From: Marisa cornuarietis
Lineage: Eukaryota; Mollusca; Gastropoda; Architaenioglossa; Ampullariidae
DNA: 64,000 bases
Direction: 5' to 3'
Assembly: GCA_004794655.1 (NCBI GenBank)
Contig: SMMW01000046.1
Location: 3,923,501-3,987,500, forward strand
Shown here piece by piece: positions 47,666-60,500 of the stretch (position 1 is the stretch's first letter; the number at the start of each line of letters is the position of its first letter). The position numbers were made by a program, and so were the translations under genes. The notes beneath the pieces are model-generated. The model was not told where the DNA came from. It ran no database searches and was given only the letters and a program-made list of their open reading frames with translations.

Positions 47666-48259
47666 GGTGTGTGATGGGCGGTGGGGGGCAGTGGGGTGGG
47701 AGAAGTGTGCGAGGGGAGGGCTGACGCTGAGCTTCACGACGCACAAGATATCAGCCGTCACACGCGAACCACGTGACAGTTGCTTCGCACGCTTACCTGA
47801 CACGCGCTTCTCGTGAAGATGTTTTTGTGCTGGTAAAAAAATAACAAGGTAAAAAGTAAAGGTGGCTGAATAAAACAGCACACCAAATCATATGTTTCTT
47901 TCTTTGTATTTCTGAAAAAAAATACAGCCGGGTCCCTCGGGGGTGTCCTTACATCCTTTCCTCAAACGGTAGACGTAACGCGAAATTGTAAACTTGTGGA
48001 GCCTTGAGAGGTGCAACACGGGATATGAGACCACTGACACTTCAAATTAGTAAGTAAATTTAATGTACATTTCTACATTGCGTGTAATATCTAGAAAGAT
48101 GTGTAGTGTTGGGAAACCGGGCTGTATGACGGGCTAGTGGTAAGAGTAGGGGGTTAGCTGGTCCAACACATGCAGTTCGCATGACATAGGGACATGACGA
48201 ACTCAATTCAACTCTTTGCAGTCAGTTCGCATGAAGCGTATTTAAAATGGATTTTACGC

Positions 48260-48293
<34 letters not shown>

Positions 48294-48689
48294 GGTGTGC
48301 GGGAGGCGAGATCCGAACTCTCAATCCCTATCCCCACACACTCTCTTCATCAAGCGAGGCCAAGAACTAGTACCCACAACAGCAACGGGCAGAAGATTGA
48401 AATCACTTTGTGTCTGTAGGTTTGCTGTATGCTCAGGAAGTCGCAAAAAAAAAAAAAAAAATTACAAGTGGTTTGATTAACATGCTTGCATCTGTAGATT
48501 ACATCTATTGATTACAGAGATTACACTGGATAATCTAATTCCAGTGGTTGTGCAGAAGGGCTTTTATCCGTCAGAGGTTATCACACCCCACCCCCCCACC
48601 CCCCACAACCACCCAACCGCTACTGTCACGCGAGAATTATTAATACAGTTTCTGACGTAACTCCCGTCGTCAGCGAGAAGAGGAAACAA

Positions 48690-49060
48690 CTCACCGACCA
48701 TAAAGAACCAGTGTACTGCAGCGTAGGTTTAACCAACGGTCGGGGGGCTGCACACAGCGACGACTAATTAACAACGACGGCGACATTGACAGAGCAGTGC
48801 GGGAGTCAAACGGTGCACACCTGACCAGCCGATGCCCTATCCCACCCATCCACTCCCCAGATCACCTGGAGCTCAGAAACTAATTAGCCGGCGCCCGGCG
48901 TTCGCCGGCCCTCGCTAGTCGCCGCTCGGCTAATTCGGGCCCAAGTGGAAGACGTATGGTGGGCGCCCAGTCTAATCCTATCCTGTCTTCGGGATCCAGC
49001 TGCGACGACGAGGCTAACACGTGGCAGGAACCGCAGCAGGACCTCTGGCAGCGGTCCTTT
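48690..49060. promoter_or_regulatory. GC-rich island with TAATTA/TAATTAG motifs
   Basis: GC-rich sequence in AT-rich surroundings carries CTAATTAAC at 48765 and CTAATTAGCC at 48880, the core bound by homeodomain proteins, plus GGCTAATTCGG. Enhancer function is an inference from composition and motif clustering only. Confidence 0.25.
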
Positions 49061-49729
49061 GTCATGCAGCGCTTGTCGAACGTTCTTGCCCGTTGCTGAA
49101 AGGGCGAGTTAAAGATTCGCTACTTTTGCGATAAAGTACGGCTCACACGGTGCGACTTGGCTTTACCAACCAGGTGGTCGTACAGACGTCCCACAATCTA
49201 CGACTAAGATTTTATCTTTGTTGAGGTTTGACCAATAATAATAATAATAATAATCCACTTCTACATCATGAACATACTTCTCACATCGATGGAGGGAGAT
49301 AAAAAGGAAACATCATCGTCTGATTCCACTTTAACCACAGGTCGTGTGAAGTAAGCATACGGGACCAACGAATATCGACTTGAGGCAATACTTTTTTTTT
49401 TCGTGCTGACTATAACATTTACCCCCCATCCTTCCCTGCCCCTGGAAGTGCAGGATCCTAGCCCTATGCCCTGTGTCTGTCCGATGGCGTGGCAGTCACG
49501 GAGGATAACTCGGTTAGACCGCGATGACAAAAGCGTGGAAAGATAGAGAGCGAGGATGAAGGAGGGCAGGGGTTTGGTGGGAGGGATGAGTTGTCAACAG
49601 AAAGTTTTGAGATGAATGATGGGTAATCTCTCTCTCACATTCTCAGAGAGAGAGAGAGAGCATAAAACAGTAAAACTGAGCAACAGTCCCTAGGACCAAA
49701 AACTCGTGCGCCTGTGCGGGAGTGAAGGT

Positions 49730-49950
49730 TTAATGGCCCTGGAGGAGCTGGCACGAAGTACAGCGGCAGACAAGAGGAGCAAGTCACATGACCAGGCATG
49801 GCGCCGGCCGTGCTGCACAGCCCACTGACTGCTCGCCGATGACCGCCGCGGCGGCCAAAAGCGGGTCTGTGCAGGAAATGACTGCGATTTATCCGGGTTG
49901 ATTACCTCTGCTGATAGGCCCCTTATAGTTAATTAGTCGCATCAGCGGGG
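49730..49950. promoter_or_regulatory. GC-rich island with TTAATTAG motif
   Basis: A second GC-rich patch (GACCGCCGCGGCGG near 49839-49852) runs into TTATCCGGGTTGATTACC and GTTAATTAGTCGC. It resembles a conserved regulatory island but has no recognisable exon. Comparison between species would be needed to support it. Confidence 0.25.
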
Positions 49951-50173
49951 CAGGTTAGAGGTTCGGCCTCTTCTCTTCCCACCCATCCTCCCCCTCTTTA
50001 AACAAACCGAGGAACAGAGGAGAAAGTTTGCGACGGAATGAAGGAGGAACAAATCTGAAGAAATAAATGAGCTTTGTTGTGGCCGAAAAAAAAAAAAAAA
50101 CAGTACGCGTCACATTGCTAGGTCCACTCTTGCTGGGTTTTGCCATTCGTATTCATACATACCGCACAGACTT

Positions 50174-50174
<1 letters not shown>

Positions 50175-50228
<54 letters not shown>
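50175..50228. repeat. CA dinucleotide microsatellite
   Basis: An uninterrupted CA tract of about 54 bases. Confidence 0.95.
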
Positions 50229-50230
<2 letters not shown>

Positions 50231-51966
50231 TTATTAGGTTATCAAAACTCCCCCCCCCCTATGCATCGCGGTATCCGTTCTTCCCCCTCCCCAACTCTGG
50301 CTGTGTGGTGTCTGGTGTGTGTGTGTGTGTGTCTAGTGTGTCGTGTAGATACACTCTGCCAATCTCTTTTCCTTTAATTCCATCATCACCTCGACTCTGA
50401 CTGCCCAGCATACTGTTAACAGAAACAGCTCATAACTGGTAATTCTATTCACAACGACACTCAAGGCAGGTGACTACCATGGCAACGTTACCCTACCTCA
50501 CACAGTAAACTAGTTCAGGTGCAATATTTTGTTATTTCGACACCTGAAAGGTTAAGTCACCTTGCCTTTACCTGTACTAATGAATAATTGTACAGGTCTG
50601 TTGTCAGAGGTGGACAGGTAGGCTGGGCCATACTCCGGGAACCTCTACAAGTAGTTAAACAATATGTTTGTCTGCGTGCCTATCTGCCTTTGTTACTGTA
50701 GGTTTGTCGGTTGGTCAGTCTTTGAGCCCCTGGCCTGTGGCTGTTTGTATATTGAATAACCTCATGGTGTGGTTTACAGTATGTTGATCTGTATGCCACA
50801 GTCATTACAAAACACGAAATCGCTTTTGGCGCTAAGTCGTCGCACGTCCGAATTATTTCCGAAATAAATTTCCGAATAAATTATTTCCGAAAAGTTGTGA
50901 GTAGAACAAGAAAAATAACCTGTCGTTCTGCTCTGGCACGCTCACTGCAACACCTGCTTTTATTACTCCTACCCCACAGATAATTCCTTTAAACCCCCAC
51001 ATCTTCTGTCGAGAAACAGGGAGGGTAGATGGGAGGGGGAGGAGACTGAATTTCTCAGGACAGTGAGTTACGCTCTTGCTAAAGTACTGCAACAAAAAGT
51101 TACTTGTAATCGTGATTTGCACGTGCATGACATGACGGATCACGACCTGCACCCCTTCACGATGACATAGTCTTGTGAACGAGGTCAAAGTTCATGATGT
51201 CGAGCGGTTAGGATGCGAGGGTCCGCGAGCTGCACGAGAGGCGGACCTTTCATAACAGAGCGCAAGCTGAACTTCTGCACCGTGAGAAAGTCTCCGTTTG
51301 CATAGCATCATCCCGACAAAAGGTGGTGCGGAGGTTATGGGAAGCAGACCTGCGCTAACGTGACGCCACACGTGACTCACCGCCCACAACCGCCGCCTCA
51401 ACCACTCTCACAGAAACAGTCACAAGAAGTATTCAGAGGACAAAATATTTGTCACGAAAAAATAAATAAAGCTCATACAGTTTTCTTTTTTTCCCTATAC
51501 AATCACATGAGCCCATGCAACTGAGGCCAGAGAATCGTTTTCAATTATTTTGTAGCAAAACTTTCTCGACTACCACCCACTGTCGGAGGTCGGGTACATT
51601 GGTCTGAGGGCCCTTTTATCAGGAACAGCGGATTGCCGCCCCACCACCACCATCATCATCATCATCATCATTTCACTAGGACTTGTGATGGCACCTTGAC
51701 GAATGTACCACCACCATTTATTGTCTCGTGTTTAAGCCATTCTCTGGTATCCACCGAATGTCAGAGCAGTTCACTTCAAAATCTTTACCGTTTCTGTCTG
51801 CTTCTTCAGCCTCAATGCAGGGGAGTCTTTCCAAATCATGACACCGTGCACCTACTTCATTGGCCATATCAATAAAATTCGTTCGTTCGTACTTCATTTG
51901 GCTAACGCCTGAAGTCTTTTCTTTCTTTCTGGCTGTGTCAGATTATAGGATCCTTCTCCCTCTCTG

Positions 51967-52145
51967 TGGGCGGTCTGGTGGCGCAACGGTTAGCGCCTGT
52001 CACAACTACAGTGAGGGTTGACTGTCCGGGGTTCAGATCTCGTCTCGGGCATGCTGTTTTTCTTTGCATGTGGCATCTGTGTACAGGGCTGGATGCCTTG
52101 TCGTGATTTAGCCTTAGTTGCTGGCTCGGCGTAAAACACCAATTG
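51967..52145 (+). repeat. tRNA-derived SINE, family S1 (full length)
   Basis: GGTCTGGTGGCGCAACGGTT and GGGGTTCAGATCTCGTCTCG are the box A and box B regions. TTTGCATGTGGCATC, TGTACAGGGCTGG and TTAGCCTTAGTTGCTGGCTC complete the family order, ending GGCGTAAAACACCAATT. It closely matches 19204-19380. Confidence 0.85.
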
Positions 52146-52539
52146 TCTCCCCCCCCCCTCTTTCTGTATCCCTTATGGCTAAGTGGTGACATGTTACCTC
52201 TTGCTTCGATCGAGAGAAGTAGCAGACATGACTCGGGTAAATGGATGAATTTCTAAGTTATCTAACGAAGCTAGTCTTTTCGCATCGTGGATTTTCTTCA
52301 AAACGAGACAGCATTCTTTCTTCTTTTCTCCTTACAAGGTGCCCGTTATAGATAGTTCTAAAATGCCAACCATCGTTAGATTTGATTTCATTTCGGTGCG
52401 TGCGTTCGTGGCTTGTGCGTCTGTACGTTCGTGCGTGCGGGCATGTGGAGGAACTGACTTGGGGTATGTGTTTGTTTGAGGTACCCAGTTCAATCCTGTC
52501 TTCTACTCATTATATCAAAGCCCCACAGTTATCGCCATT

Positions 52540-52765
52540 AGTATCGCTTGCATATAAAGCTTTGAAATTGTTGACATGTAAATAAGTAACGTTCTCTTAT
52601 ATTACAGAGGAATAAACAAGTAACATCCACTAGCGTGTAATGCTTTGAAATTGCCGGGGAGCAAATAAGCGTCATTTCCTATCATCCAATGCCTGGAAAT
52701 TGTTGATGAGGCAATAAATAACATCCTCTTGCATGTTGTACTCTAAAATTACTGATGAATAAAGT
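52540..52765 (+). repeat. Degenerate tandem repeat, unit about 53-61 bp
   Basis: The words CTTTGAAATTG, GGAAATTGTTGA and CTAAAATTACTGA, each followed by a RCAAATAA or GAATAAA word and then TAACATCC-like text, recur about four times. Confidence 0.6.
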
Positions 52766-53634
52766 AAGAAAGATAACCATGTGTGTAGAGAATGGATGGA
52801 TGGACGGAAGCATTTTAGTGGTGTATCTGATATTCGTTACATTGATGATACATAAGTAATCCTTTCTGTAACTCTGTTTTTCATCTGTATGTCATCATGC
52901 TGATTCATTTGTCAGCCTCCATCCGTTTTTTTTCTCTTCGTCTTCCAGAATAATAACATCAAAAGCAATATGTCTTGTCTGTCACTCACAACCTCAGCTA
53001 ACGAGAACTGCTGAGACTTTCCCATCACATGGTGAACTCCCAACGTGCACAGCATCGAGTGCATTGTCCAGTTCTTCTTTTTTTAAATGTGTTCGCCATT
53101 ACCTTAGGTTGCGAAGCGAGACTGGTTCAGACGGGGGGGGGGGAGGGTCTTTTGTGCACGCGAGAAAAGTCTTGAGATATGGCCTGGGAACATTTCTCCT
53201 CGCTTTACACCTTTTGTTCTCACGAGCTCTCAGCACGCGGCCACATCAGCCAGAAGCCGTCATGGCGCACTTGATGGCTGTCTCGCTCTGGTCCGTAAGA
53301 AACGCTTGTTCGTCTCCATCTTCCCCTCCCCCCCCACCCATTTACGACCATATTTTTCTTTCCTTTAAGGTGTCAATTTAGAAAGCTTTGTTGCAGCCCC
53401 CCTTTTCTCGTGTCGCCTTGCCGGAGCTCCAATGTCTTGGAAACTATCGTGGCCACAATTGAAGCAGATCTCTTGGTATTTGAAGCGTATTTCCGACACG
53501 TCAAAGCTCTTCTGTAAAAGAAAGATTTTCTCTTAGAGGGAGATAATAATCTTCCATCGATCGGCGGGCAGTTACGGGTCTTGTTATACTCCATCTCAAT
53601 TTTCTTAACATGTAATGCGGGAGGGCAATTCTTT

Positions 53635-53885
53635 CTTTCTTTCTTTCTCTCTCTCTTTTTCTTTCCGCATTAATTCATTTTTTTTCTCTAGTTACATTGT
53701 GTGCATGAAATCGGAGATAACTTCTTTATTTCGTTCTTATTGTATTACTCCATTTTTCTCCGGTTATATTGTCTGCATGAAATAAGAGATTACCTCTTTG
53801 TTTCTTTCTTTCTTTCTTTCGTTAGCCATTCATTTTTTTCTCCAGTTATATTATCTGCATGAAACTAGAGATAGCCTCAATTAAC
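53635..53885 (+). repeat. Tandem repeat with CTTT tracts, about 80-bp unit
   Basis: Three units each contain CATTTTTTTCTC-like text, GTTATATTGTCTGCATGAAA or a variant, and GAGATWACCTC-like text (about 53675, 53750 and 53827). CTTT microsatellite tracts lie before and between units. Confidence 0.7.
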
Positions 53886-55964
53886 TTTAACTTTTTGGCA
53901 AGTGCACTCAGTGATCACTTTTCGGTGGAGAGCTAGCAACACAGGATGCAAGTAGCTAACAACATACTTTTTACCGATGAACATTAAAGGTAATGGCTGT
54001 ATACATTTTATTTCTGAGGACGCAACGCCGTGCTGGTCTTTGGTGTGTCGGTGATGCTGTCGACAGATACTTGGAGTCTTAGGTGTTCAATGTTAACAGG
54101 AGGGGGCACTATTCCAAACAGCTGGCTGTGAGTTTTTCTCCAGATATCTGTGGACTCTTGTTGAGATAATTTAACGGAGACATGATTCTTCTTCATTGTT
54201 TTTGTAGAACTGAGCCACCACGTGTTTTCCCAAGGAAAACAAATATTCATGAGGATTTCTTGGTGTAGATAAGCTATCAAGTTTTTAAAAATCTTTGTAA
54301 AGCTTCAGCGTGGAACTGGGTACGAGCTTTGAAATCCGAGAGAACCTTACATCTTGGCAATTAATTCAGTTATAACCAATTAATTTTAATTAATTATCCG
54401 TTTTTCGATTCCATTCCTGTCTCGTCTACTAACATGTTCGGCATCGTCCTGCACATTCTTGCAACGTGTCTGACGTCATGTTGAAAAAAATTACGTCATT
54501 TTCCGCGATTACTTTTTTTTTTTTGCATGACGTCAAAGCATGGAGACTTGCGTCATGGCTACCTGTTGTTGGATCTTTCTTCAGTCTTTTCTGTCTTTCA
54601 ACCGCAACCTTCATCAACGAGAATCTCAACAGTCTGGCGCTGTGACTGGGAGACACCACGAGTGCTGGGCACCACACAACATGTCCGCCTCGCGTGTCAG
54701 TGCAAGAGACAGCAAAGACGCAGGCACCAGTCGGCTGCACAAGGGAACTCCGACGTAGGTCATAAATAAATATACGAGCCCGTTATTTTGATATGTGGAT
54801 GGCGTTCTTCTCTCTCAGTGTCTTGGCTACGTGCCCCCATCTTCCGCCACCGACATTTTTTCCTCCCAAGCCCATCGGCCATCACGGAGCGGCGAGTCAT
54901 CTGCGAGATCTGCACGCGCACACCTTTCTAATCCACCAACAATCGACCCTTGTGATGCATGTGCGTGCGGTAAGATTCGGCGGGCTGTCCAAGATCTGGA
55001 AATAATTTTTTTAATAAGAAAAAACTCCTGCCATGAAAAGTCGCGAGAGATGGCGATAAGTATCTTTGTTGGACAGACACCGGCTAGAGACAAGCAGCGT
55101 GGGACGCAAGACTTGTGTCGCACGGGGAGGAGAGGGGTTAGGAATGAGAAGAGGTGGGGGTGGGGGTGTAGGCCGCGTGTTGGAGATGGCCCGATAAGCC
55201 ACTCGCCCCAACAATTTTCTTTTTAACCGCACGTGGAGTTTCAGAGTTGCGGGTATAATTTGGGGGAAAGGGGAGGGTAGTGGATCTAGGCGGCCATTTC
55301 CCTGCTGTCTCCGTACTAGGTCTGGCTCCGTCCAAGTCTCGCTGTACAACACGCACAGTCAAGGGTACTTAAGTCTCCAGAGTCCCCTCCCCTACCCCAT
55401 AATACACCCTCACACAAATCTCCGGCCACCATCCTTTCGCCCTCCATAACCAACTTCATCCTCCCTCACCCACCCAGCCACCGTCCTGTGGGCTTCTGCG
55501 GTTTAGGGTTCATCAGTCTACACAGACCTGCCCACACGATCTTCGTGGCCGTATGATTGATGGCATAAAAGCCCGAACCCAGGCTTAGCTGTCCTCGCAG
55601 ACTTCTGCTGCAGGCGCTTGACACGAAGGTGAGCGGCCTTGACAGAGGAAAGCAAACAGCTCCAAGACAGACATGCGGGAGGGACGCTGCTGCGGCCGGC
55701 GTGCGGGTAATGCCACCGCTGCCCCGACAACGACCGGCTGGCACTAAAGGGGGAAACGTGCGTTTATCATGCGTAAACGCAGATAAACCTTTTTTTTCTC
55801 TCTTGTGTGTAAACCTATGCTTGCGGGCAGAGGAATCGTGCGTGGGTGTGGAGGTTGGCGGGGTGGGGGGGGGGAAGGTGGAAGAAGAATTGGGGGAAAA
55901 GTGGGACCACAAAGAAAGATCGATAGCTCGGATAACTTGTAATGGAGCTGATTTCTTTCTTCGG
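53886..55964. other. Intergenic DNA, partly GC-rich
   Basis: GC-rich in 54530-55870, with G runs near 55150-55170 and 55860-55873. Long opposite-strand frames (for example 55466-56011) are compositional and show no domain. No gene is recognised. Confidence 0.45.
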
Positions 55965-55966
55965 TT

Positions 55967-56112
55967 GTCACTGATACAGTGAGGATTGGCGGTCCTGGGT
56001 TCACATCTCATCTAAGACACGCTCTTCCTTCTCTGCGCGTGGCTCCTATTTACAGGGCTGACTGCTTTGCCATGATTACAACCTTAGCTGCTGGCTCGGC
56101 GTAAAACATCAA
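55967..56112 (+). repeat. SINE S1, 5'-truncated copy
   Basis: It starts inside the family at ACAGTGAGGATTGGCGGTCC, then a box B-like CTGGGTTCACATCTCATC. GGCTCCTATTTACAGGGCTG and CTTAGCTGCTGGCTCGGCGT follow the family order. Confidence 0.8.
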
Positions 56113-56512
56113 CTCTTTTCCTCGCCGTTTATTGCGACTTATGTGTCTGAAGCATTATGAAATAGATATAATGTACACAGACCTAAGAAGCGTATTAAAG
56201 TTAGCCGCGGGAAACCATCACAACTGGTACTACTGTGAAGGATACCACAGGAAGTAGTATTAAATACTCACAAGGGTGCCGTGGGTTTTTTTTTTTTTGT
56301 TGGTTTTTTTTTTCGAGTGACTGTGCCAGACTCAGTAAAAGATTTGACTTCCGAAAATCCGAGTAAATTTATTTTCGAGGAGCCAGGTAACAAACATCCC
56401 CAGAGACAGAAAGAAGCCAAACCTGCGGCGTCACGATTCTACCTGTTAACTTTACTTTTCTAGCTCTGCCATTGGCTGTAGCCCTGACAACATAAACGTA
56501 TCCATGACATCA

Positions 56513-57540
56513 CGAATCCCCAGACATTTAATCCCCGACACTTAATCCCCAGACACTTAATCCTCAAAAATGCCCCCAAATCGCGACACAACACTCAAAA
56601 CTGCTATTTTGTGAACTTGAAATATTATAACCGTAAGAGAAATGTGTCGCGTGGTAACTCTAATGAGACGTAACAATCGCCCCAATTAGGGTCTAGGGTG
56701 GCTGACAACCCTGAGGCCCCTTATGTAAGAAAGGGGGGGCGTATGTGCTGGCGGATGGCCGAGTGGTTAGAGCGCTGGCGTCCGAACCGGGAGTGCGTTG
56801 GTTCAATTCCCGATAAGCGCAGCAAAGTTTCCCCAGTCGACCCAGCTGACGGGAATGGGTACCTGACTCCTTAGGGGGTTGGGGGAAGGTAAGGCAGCGA
56901 GGGAGAGGAGATTGGCACCACCCTCATGTAAAAAGCTGGCCTCGAGAAAAGTGGGGTCTCTAACACCTCACTCCCCAACGACCTGAAAAGGTTATGGGAT
57001 GACCTTTACCTTTTTACCTTTTATATGATAGCATAGAGGTGTTGTTTGGGGTGGAAGCACGGAGGTTTTGCACGAACAAACAACGATGTGGAGGGCTGGC
57101 ATCACGCCCTAAAGTCTCTCTTCTCCTCTCACCAACAATGTGGACATTCCTTGATGGTCTACGTAAGGATTGTCAGCTACACAAGGCATCTGTTCTACAG
57201 TCATGTGCCGGGAGAGAGAAACCTCCAAGGAGGAAGTATTGGCCATGAGTATTAGCAACATTATACAGCGATATGTACCTTCGATCATTAGCTTACCTGT
57301 CATATTGATTAACAACACTGTTCATATCATATTGTTGAAGAACATTGACTTTAATAACTCACATGAACTTTAACTAATGTTATAGATGTTGAAGTTAAGT
57401 ATTATATTAATTGTCAAACTTATTTTGATGTCTACATGAAAATAATTCTTTGAATTAAATTTTTATTTCCTTCATAATTTTTTGAGTTGAAATTTCATTT
57501 TGAGGATTAAAAGTCTAGGGGATTAAGTGTCTGGGATTCG
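56513..57540 (+). mobile_element. MULE-like DNA transposon remnant with nested SINE
   Basis: The ends are inverted: CGAATCCCCAGACATTTAAT on the left and, inverted from the right, CGAATCCCAGACACTTAATC. The left end repeats an AATCCCCAGACAYTT word three times. Coding remains at 57045-57180 read FARTNNDVEGWHHALKS and, one frame over, MWTFLDGLRKD. TNN-VEGWH followed by a W-x-F segment fits the C-terminal region of Mutator-like transposases. A frameshift separates the two parts and the catalytic core is missing. A SINE (56752-57020) sits inside. A flanking 8-9 bp duplication was not evident. Confidence 0.7.
56752..57020 (+). repeat. tRNA-derived SINE, family S3, copy 2
   Basis: It is nearly identical to 36925-37196: GCGGATGGCCGAGTGGTTAG, GTTGGTTCAATTCCCGATAA, CCAGTCGACCCAGCTGACGG, ATTGGCACCACCCTCATGTA, AAAGTGGGGTCTCTAACACC and a CCTTTT-type tail. 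The high similarity implies recent activity of the family. Confidence 0.9.
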
Positions 57541-60500
57541 TTATTTATCTATCGTTATTTATTTATTTATCTAAAAGAAAAGAAAATTCCCTCTGCTAGA
57601 CATTTAACTATGCAGTGCTAATTATAGTCACTAAGTCGGTGAAAAGTTTGAAAGGTAAATCTGAGGACAAGGCTGGTCACAGTAGTTGAAAAAGAACTTA
57701 GTTAATTTAGTTAATTGGTGTTTTACCCCATGTCAGCAACTAAGGCTAATCTCACGGCGAGTTGAAAAACAAGCAACCAGCCACACCGACAGACTTTTTA
57801 GTTCAGGAGTATTCACTGTTCACTAATGATGAAAGCATTCGACCAGACGCAACCAGGCACGCGACCTCACGATCACGAAGCATGAAAGTCTCCGAAATGC
57901 AGGTGTCCGTTCATTTGTCATTCTTTCACTTGTTCTTTCTTTCTCTCTCTCGATCTCTCCTCTACTACCATTCTCCTCCTCGTCACACACACAGCTCGTC
58001 GTCTCATTAGTAGTATCGTTCGGCATCTTCAAGCCCCTCTCCCTCTCATGCTCCCACCCCCACCCCACCCCCCACCCCAAGCCAGACTCAGTGCACGGCC
58101 TCCCCTTTGTGTCTGTTGACAGCCCCCCAGATGGCTGTTTCGTGTCTGCGGAGATTTAGCGGTAGACAGCGCCACACAGCGGCAGCACTCAAGACAAGGT
58201 GCGCCACTCCGTCACGCAAAGGCGACCGTCTTTCATCGCCCAAGGCAACACACAGGTACGGTTCCAGCCAGATCTAAAGACTGCGCGGCAGGTAATTTCT
58301 GCGGGCCCACAGGAACGACAACCCATGCGGCTGAGCCGTGGTGGTGGGGGCCAGCGTGGGCCAGAAGACGTAGCCGCCAGGACGTTTGTCGGGGGCCAGA
58401 CTTCTGTTTTTCTTGATGGTCAGGCTCTGTCAGGGCTTGGGGGCTTGTTAGGTAGATAGATATCAGTGCGCCACAGAAGTCCGTCTGCGCATGTCAGTCG
58501 AAACGAGGGCAGAGTAGGACGTGAACACCAGGTTTGCTAAAATCTGTCCAGGTGAGAATACAGAAAACCACAGAGAATGTCGGAGGAGAAGAATTGGAGG
58601 GTTAGACAACTGACGTTTTAAGAAGCTCTTTATTTAAACCGTACAAATAAAGACTGGCCAAATTTGGCAAAAGCTTTTATATTCCGGTTAAACAAGAACT
58701 GGGAGGAGGGGCTAAAGTCTCTACCAGGAATGCCTCATTAACGGGACACACATAGGATGGTTGACAAATGTTCACTTGAAGGCGAAATCCAACTTATCTA
58801 ACATAGAGACTTATTCGATATACAGTATGCCGTGTCCTGCTAATGCGTCTTCCTTAAATGACATGCGTTCGTGCAACGTAATATGACCGTAACGACACCG
58901 TAACTTACCCTTTATGAAAGCATATCATTCTGTTATGATGCTGATTGTTAGTCGGCCTACTCCTAGTGCTGAACGCAGAATTTAGCAACAAATGTTCGGC
59001 GACAATTTCGTGGGTTGGACCAATGTGGCTAATATAACTCAGTTTCGAATATTACCCAAATGAGCGAAAAAAAACCAAACCCCACCACAACTCCATTCTA
59101 TTTACCTGCTTTAGTCACCATTCTGAACTCTTTCTTTTCAGCATTTACCGTTGTCTCGGGTAAGGAACAGGGGTGATATTTGATACCAGAATAAACTAAC
59201 CATTATAAATTCTTTCTTTCTTTCCTTTCTTTCTTCTCGACTTAATAGCAAAGGTTTGAGTAGCTGAAAAGATAAACATTTCGACTTGCACTGACGAGGT
59301 GAACGGGTGGCTTCCTTGCCGACCTTCTTGGTGCGGATGTTTGACTGTGATCTGTTCACCTGCCATTCAGAAGATCACGGCTCCGATGTTCATCGTGTCC
59401 ATCACTTAAGATGCAGGCTCTGCGCTTTGTACATATCGTGCGAAAGGGATTTTATTTGAACATTTTGACTTAGGAAAAGCTGGGTTTTAGGTATTGTCTG
59501 TGTGCTTTCTTTACTCAAATGGTCTTGAAATATGTGTCAGCTCTACACTCGAGCAAGAAGGCAAGGCTGTTCATACACTGCATGCTATGTACTGATCGGG
59601 AGAAATCAGTGCCTCGCTGACGAAAGTTGCTCTGTTTGCTGATGATAAGAAATCACTATTCCAGGTTCCCGAACATTCAATCGTTACTTAGACTGCTTGC
59701 CGCTCATCCCCCTCCCTCCACGTAGTAACAACTTCAGAGCATTGCCATCTCATTTCTCTTTCTTGTTCTATTTGTTGTTCTGCTTTTAAAACAAACTATA
59801 GATACGTTTCTTATCTTCAAAATAGAGAACGACCAAAAAAAAATCCTCTTCAAAATGCATGTTTACTTAAAAATCGAATGTCTTGTACAACAGGTGTTTG
59901 GTTAGTGCCGTTTGAATCGTTTTCAGCATGCGTGTAAAAATAAACAAGGTAGTTATGGGTAGCATGCGAATGTGTGTATAAGGCTGTAGAAAACGGGACA
60001 TCTCCGTGTCACCCTGTCACACCCGTGGAGTGTTTCTGGCGACCGAAACAACTATAACTACCGGCTTGCTTATAGAGCTTTCGTTGGCTCGAGGACTGAG
60101 AAAAGGCGCTTTCCTTGCCCGCCGCTGGAAACAGAAATACAATTACACGGATCGATCCTAGACCCCGTTCACCGCGACAAAAGACCGCGAGTGGCCGGCA
60201 AGAGGAGAGTGGCGGCTCTTTGATGCTGCGCACGGGGCTAAATCACGCTTCCGAGAACTTGGAAGCTCCTCGGGAGGAGAATTCCAGAGAAGAAGGGGGT
60301 TTGTGAGGGTGGGGGGTGGGGAAGTGGAAGTCGTTGTGGTCACCAAGGTGCGCGCAGGTAACGGTTGACGGTGGGCGGTAACGATGTCAGTGTTACCTTA
60401 AGTGGACTCATAAAATCGTGTACAAGGGAGGGGAAGGGGGGGTCAAGGTGAGGCACCTGGTATGGGCGGGCCATCTGACCTCCCATTAATAGCGGACATG

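Larger units (their letters stand above)
46310..51966. other. Gene-free interval with GC-rich islands and simple repeats
   Basis: Contents include a T run at 46562-46584, AAT tracts at 48260-48290 and 49229-49252, a C-rich run near 48588-48604, a GA tract near 49645-49661, a 54-base CA tract at 50175-50228 and a CAT tract at 51649-51671. GC-rich islands lie at about 48690-49100 and 49730-49950. No exon is recognised. Confidence 0.45.

Noticed and set aside
55466..56011. 181-codon minus-strand frame
   Set aside because: It overlaps a SINE and proline/serine-rich biased sequence and shows no domain.
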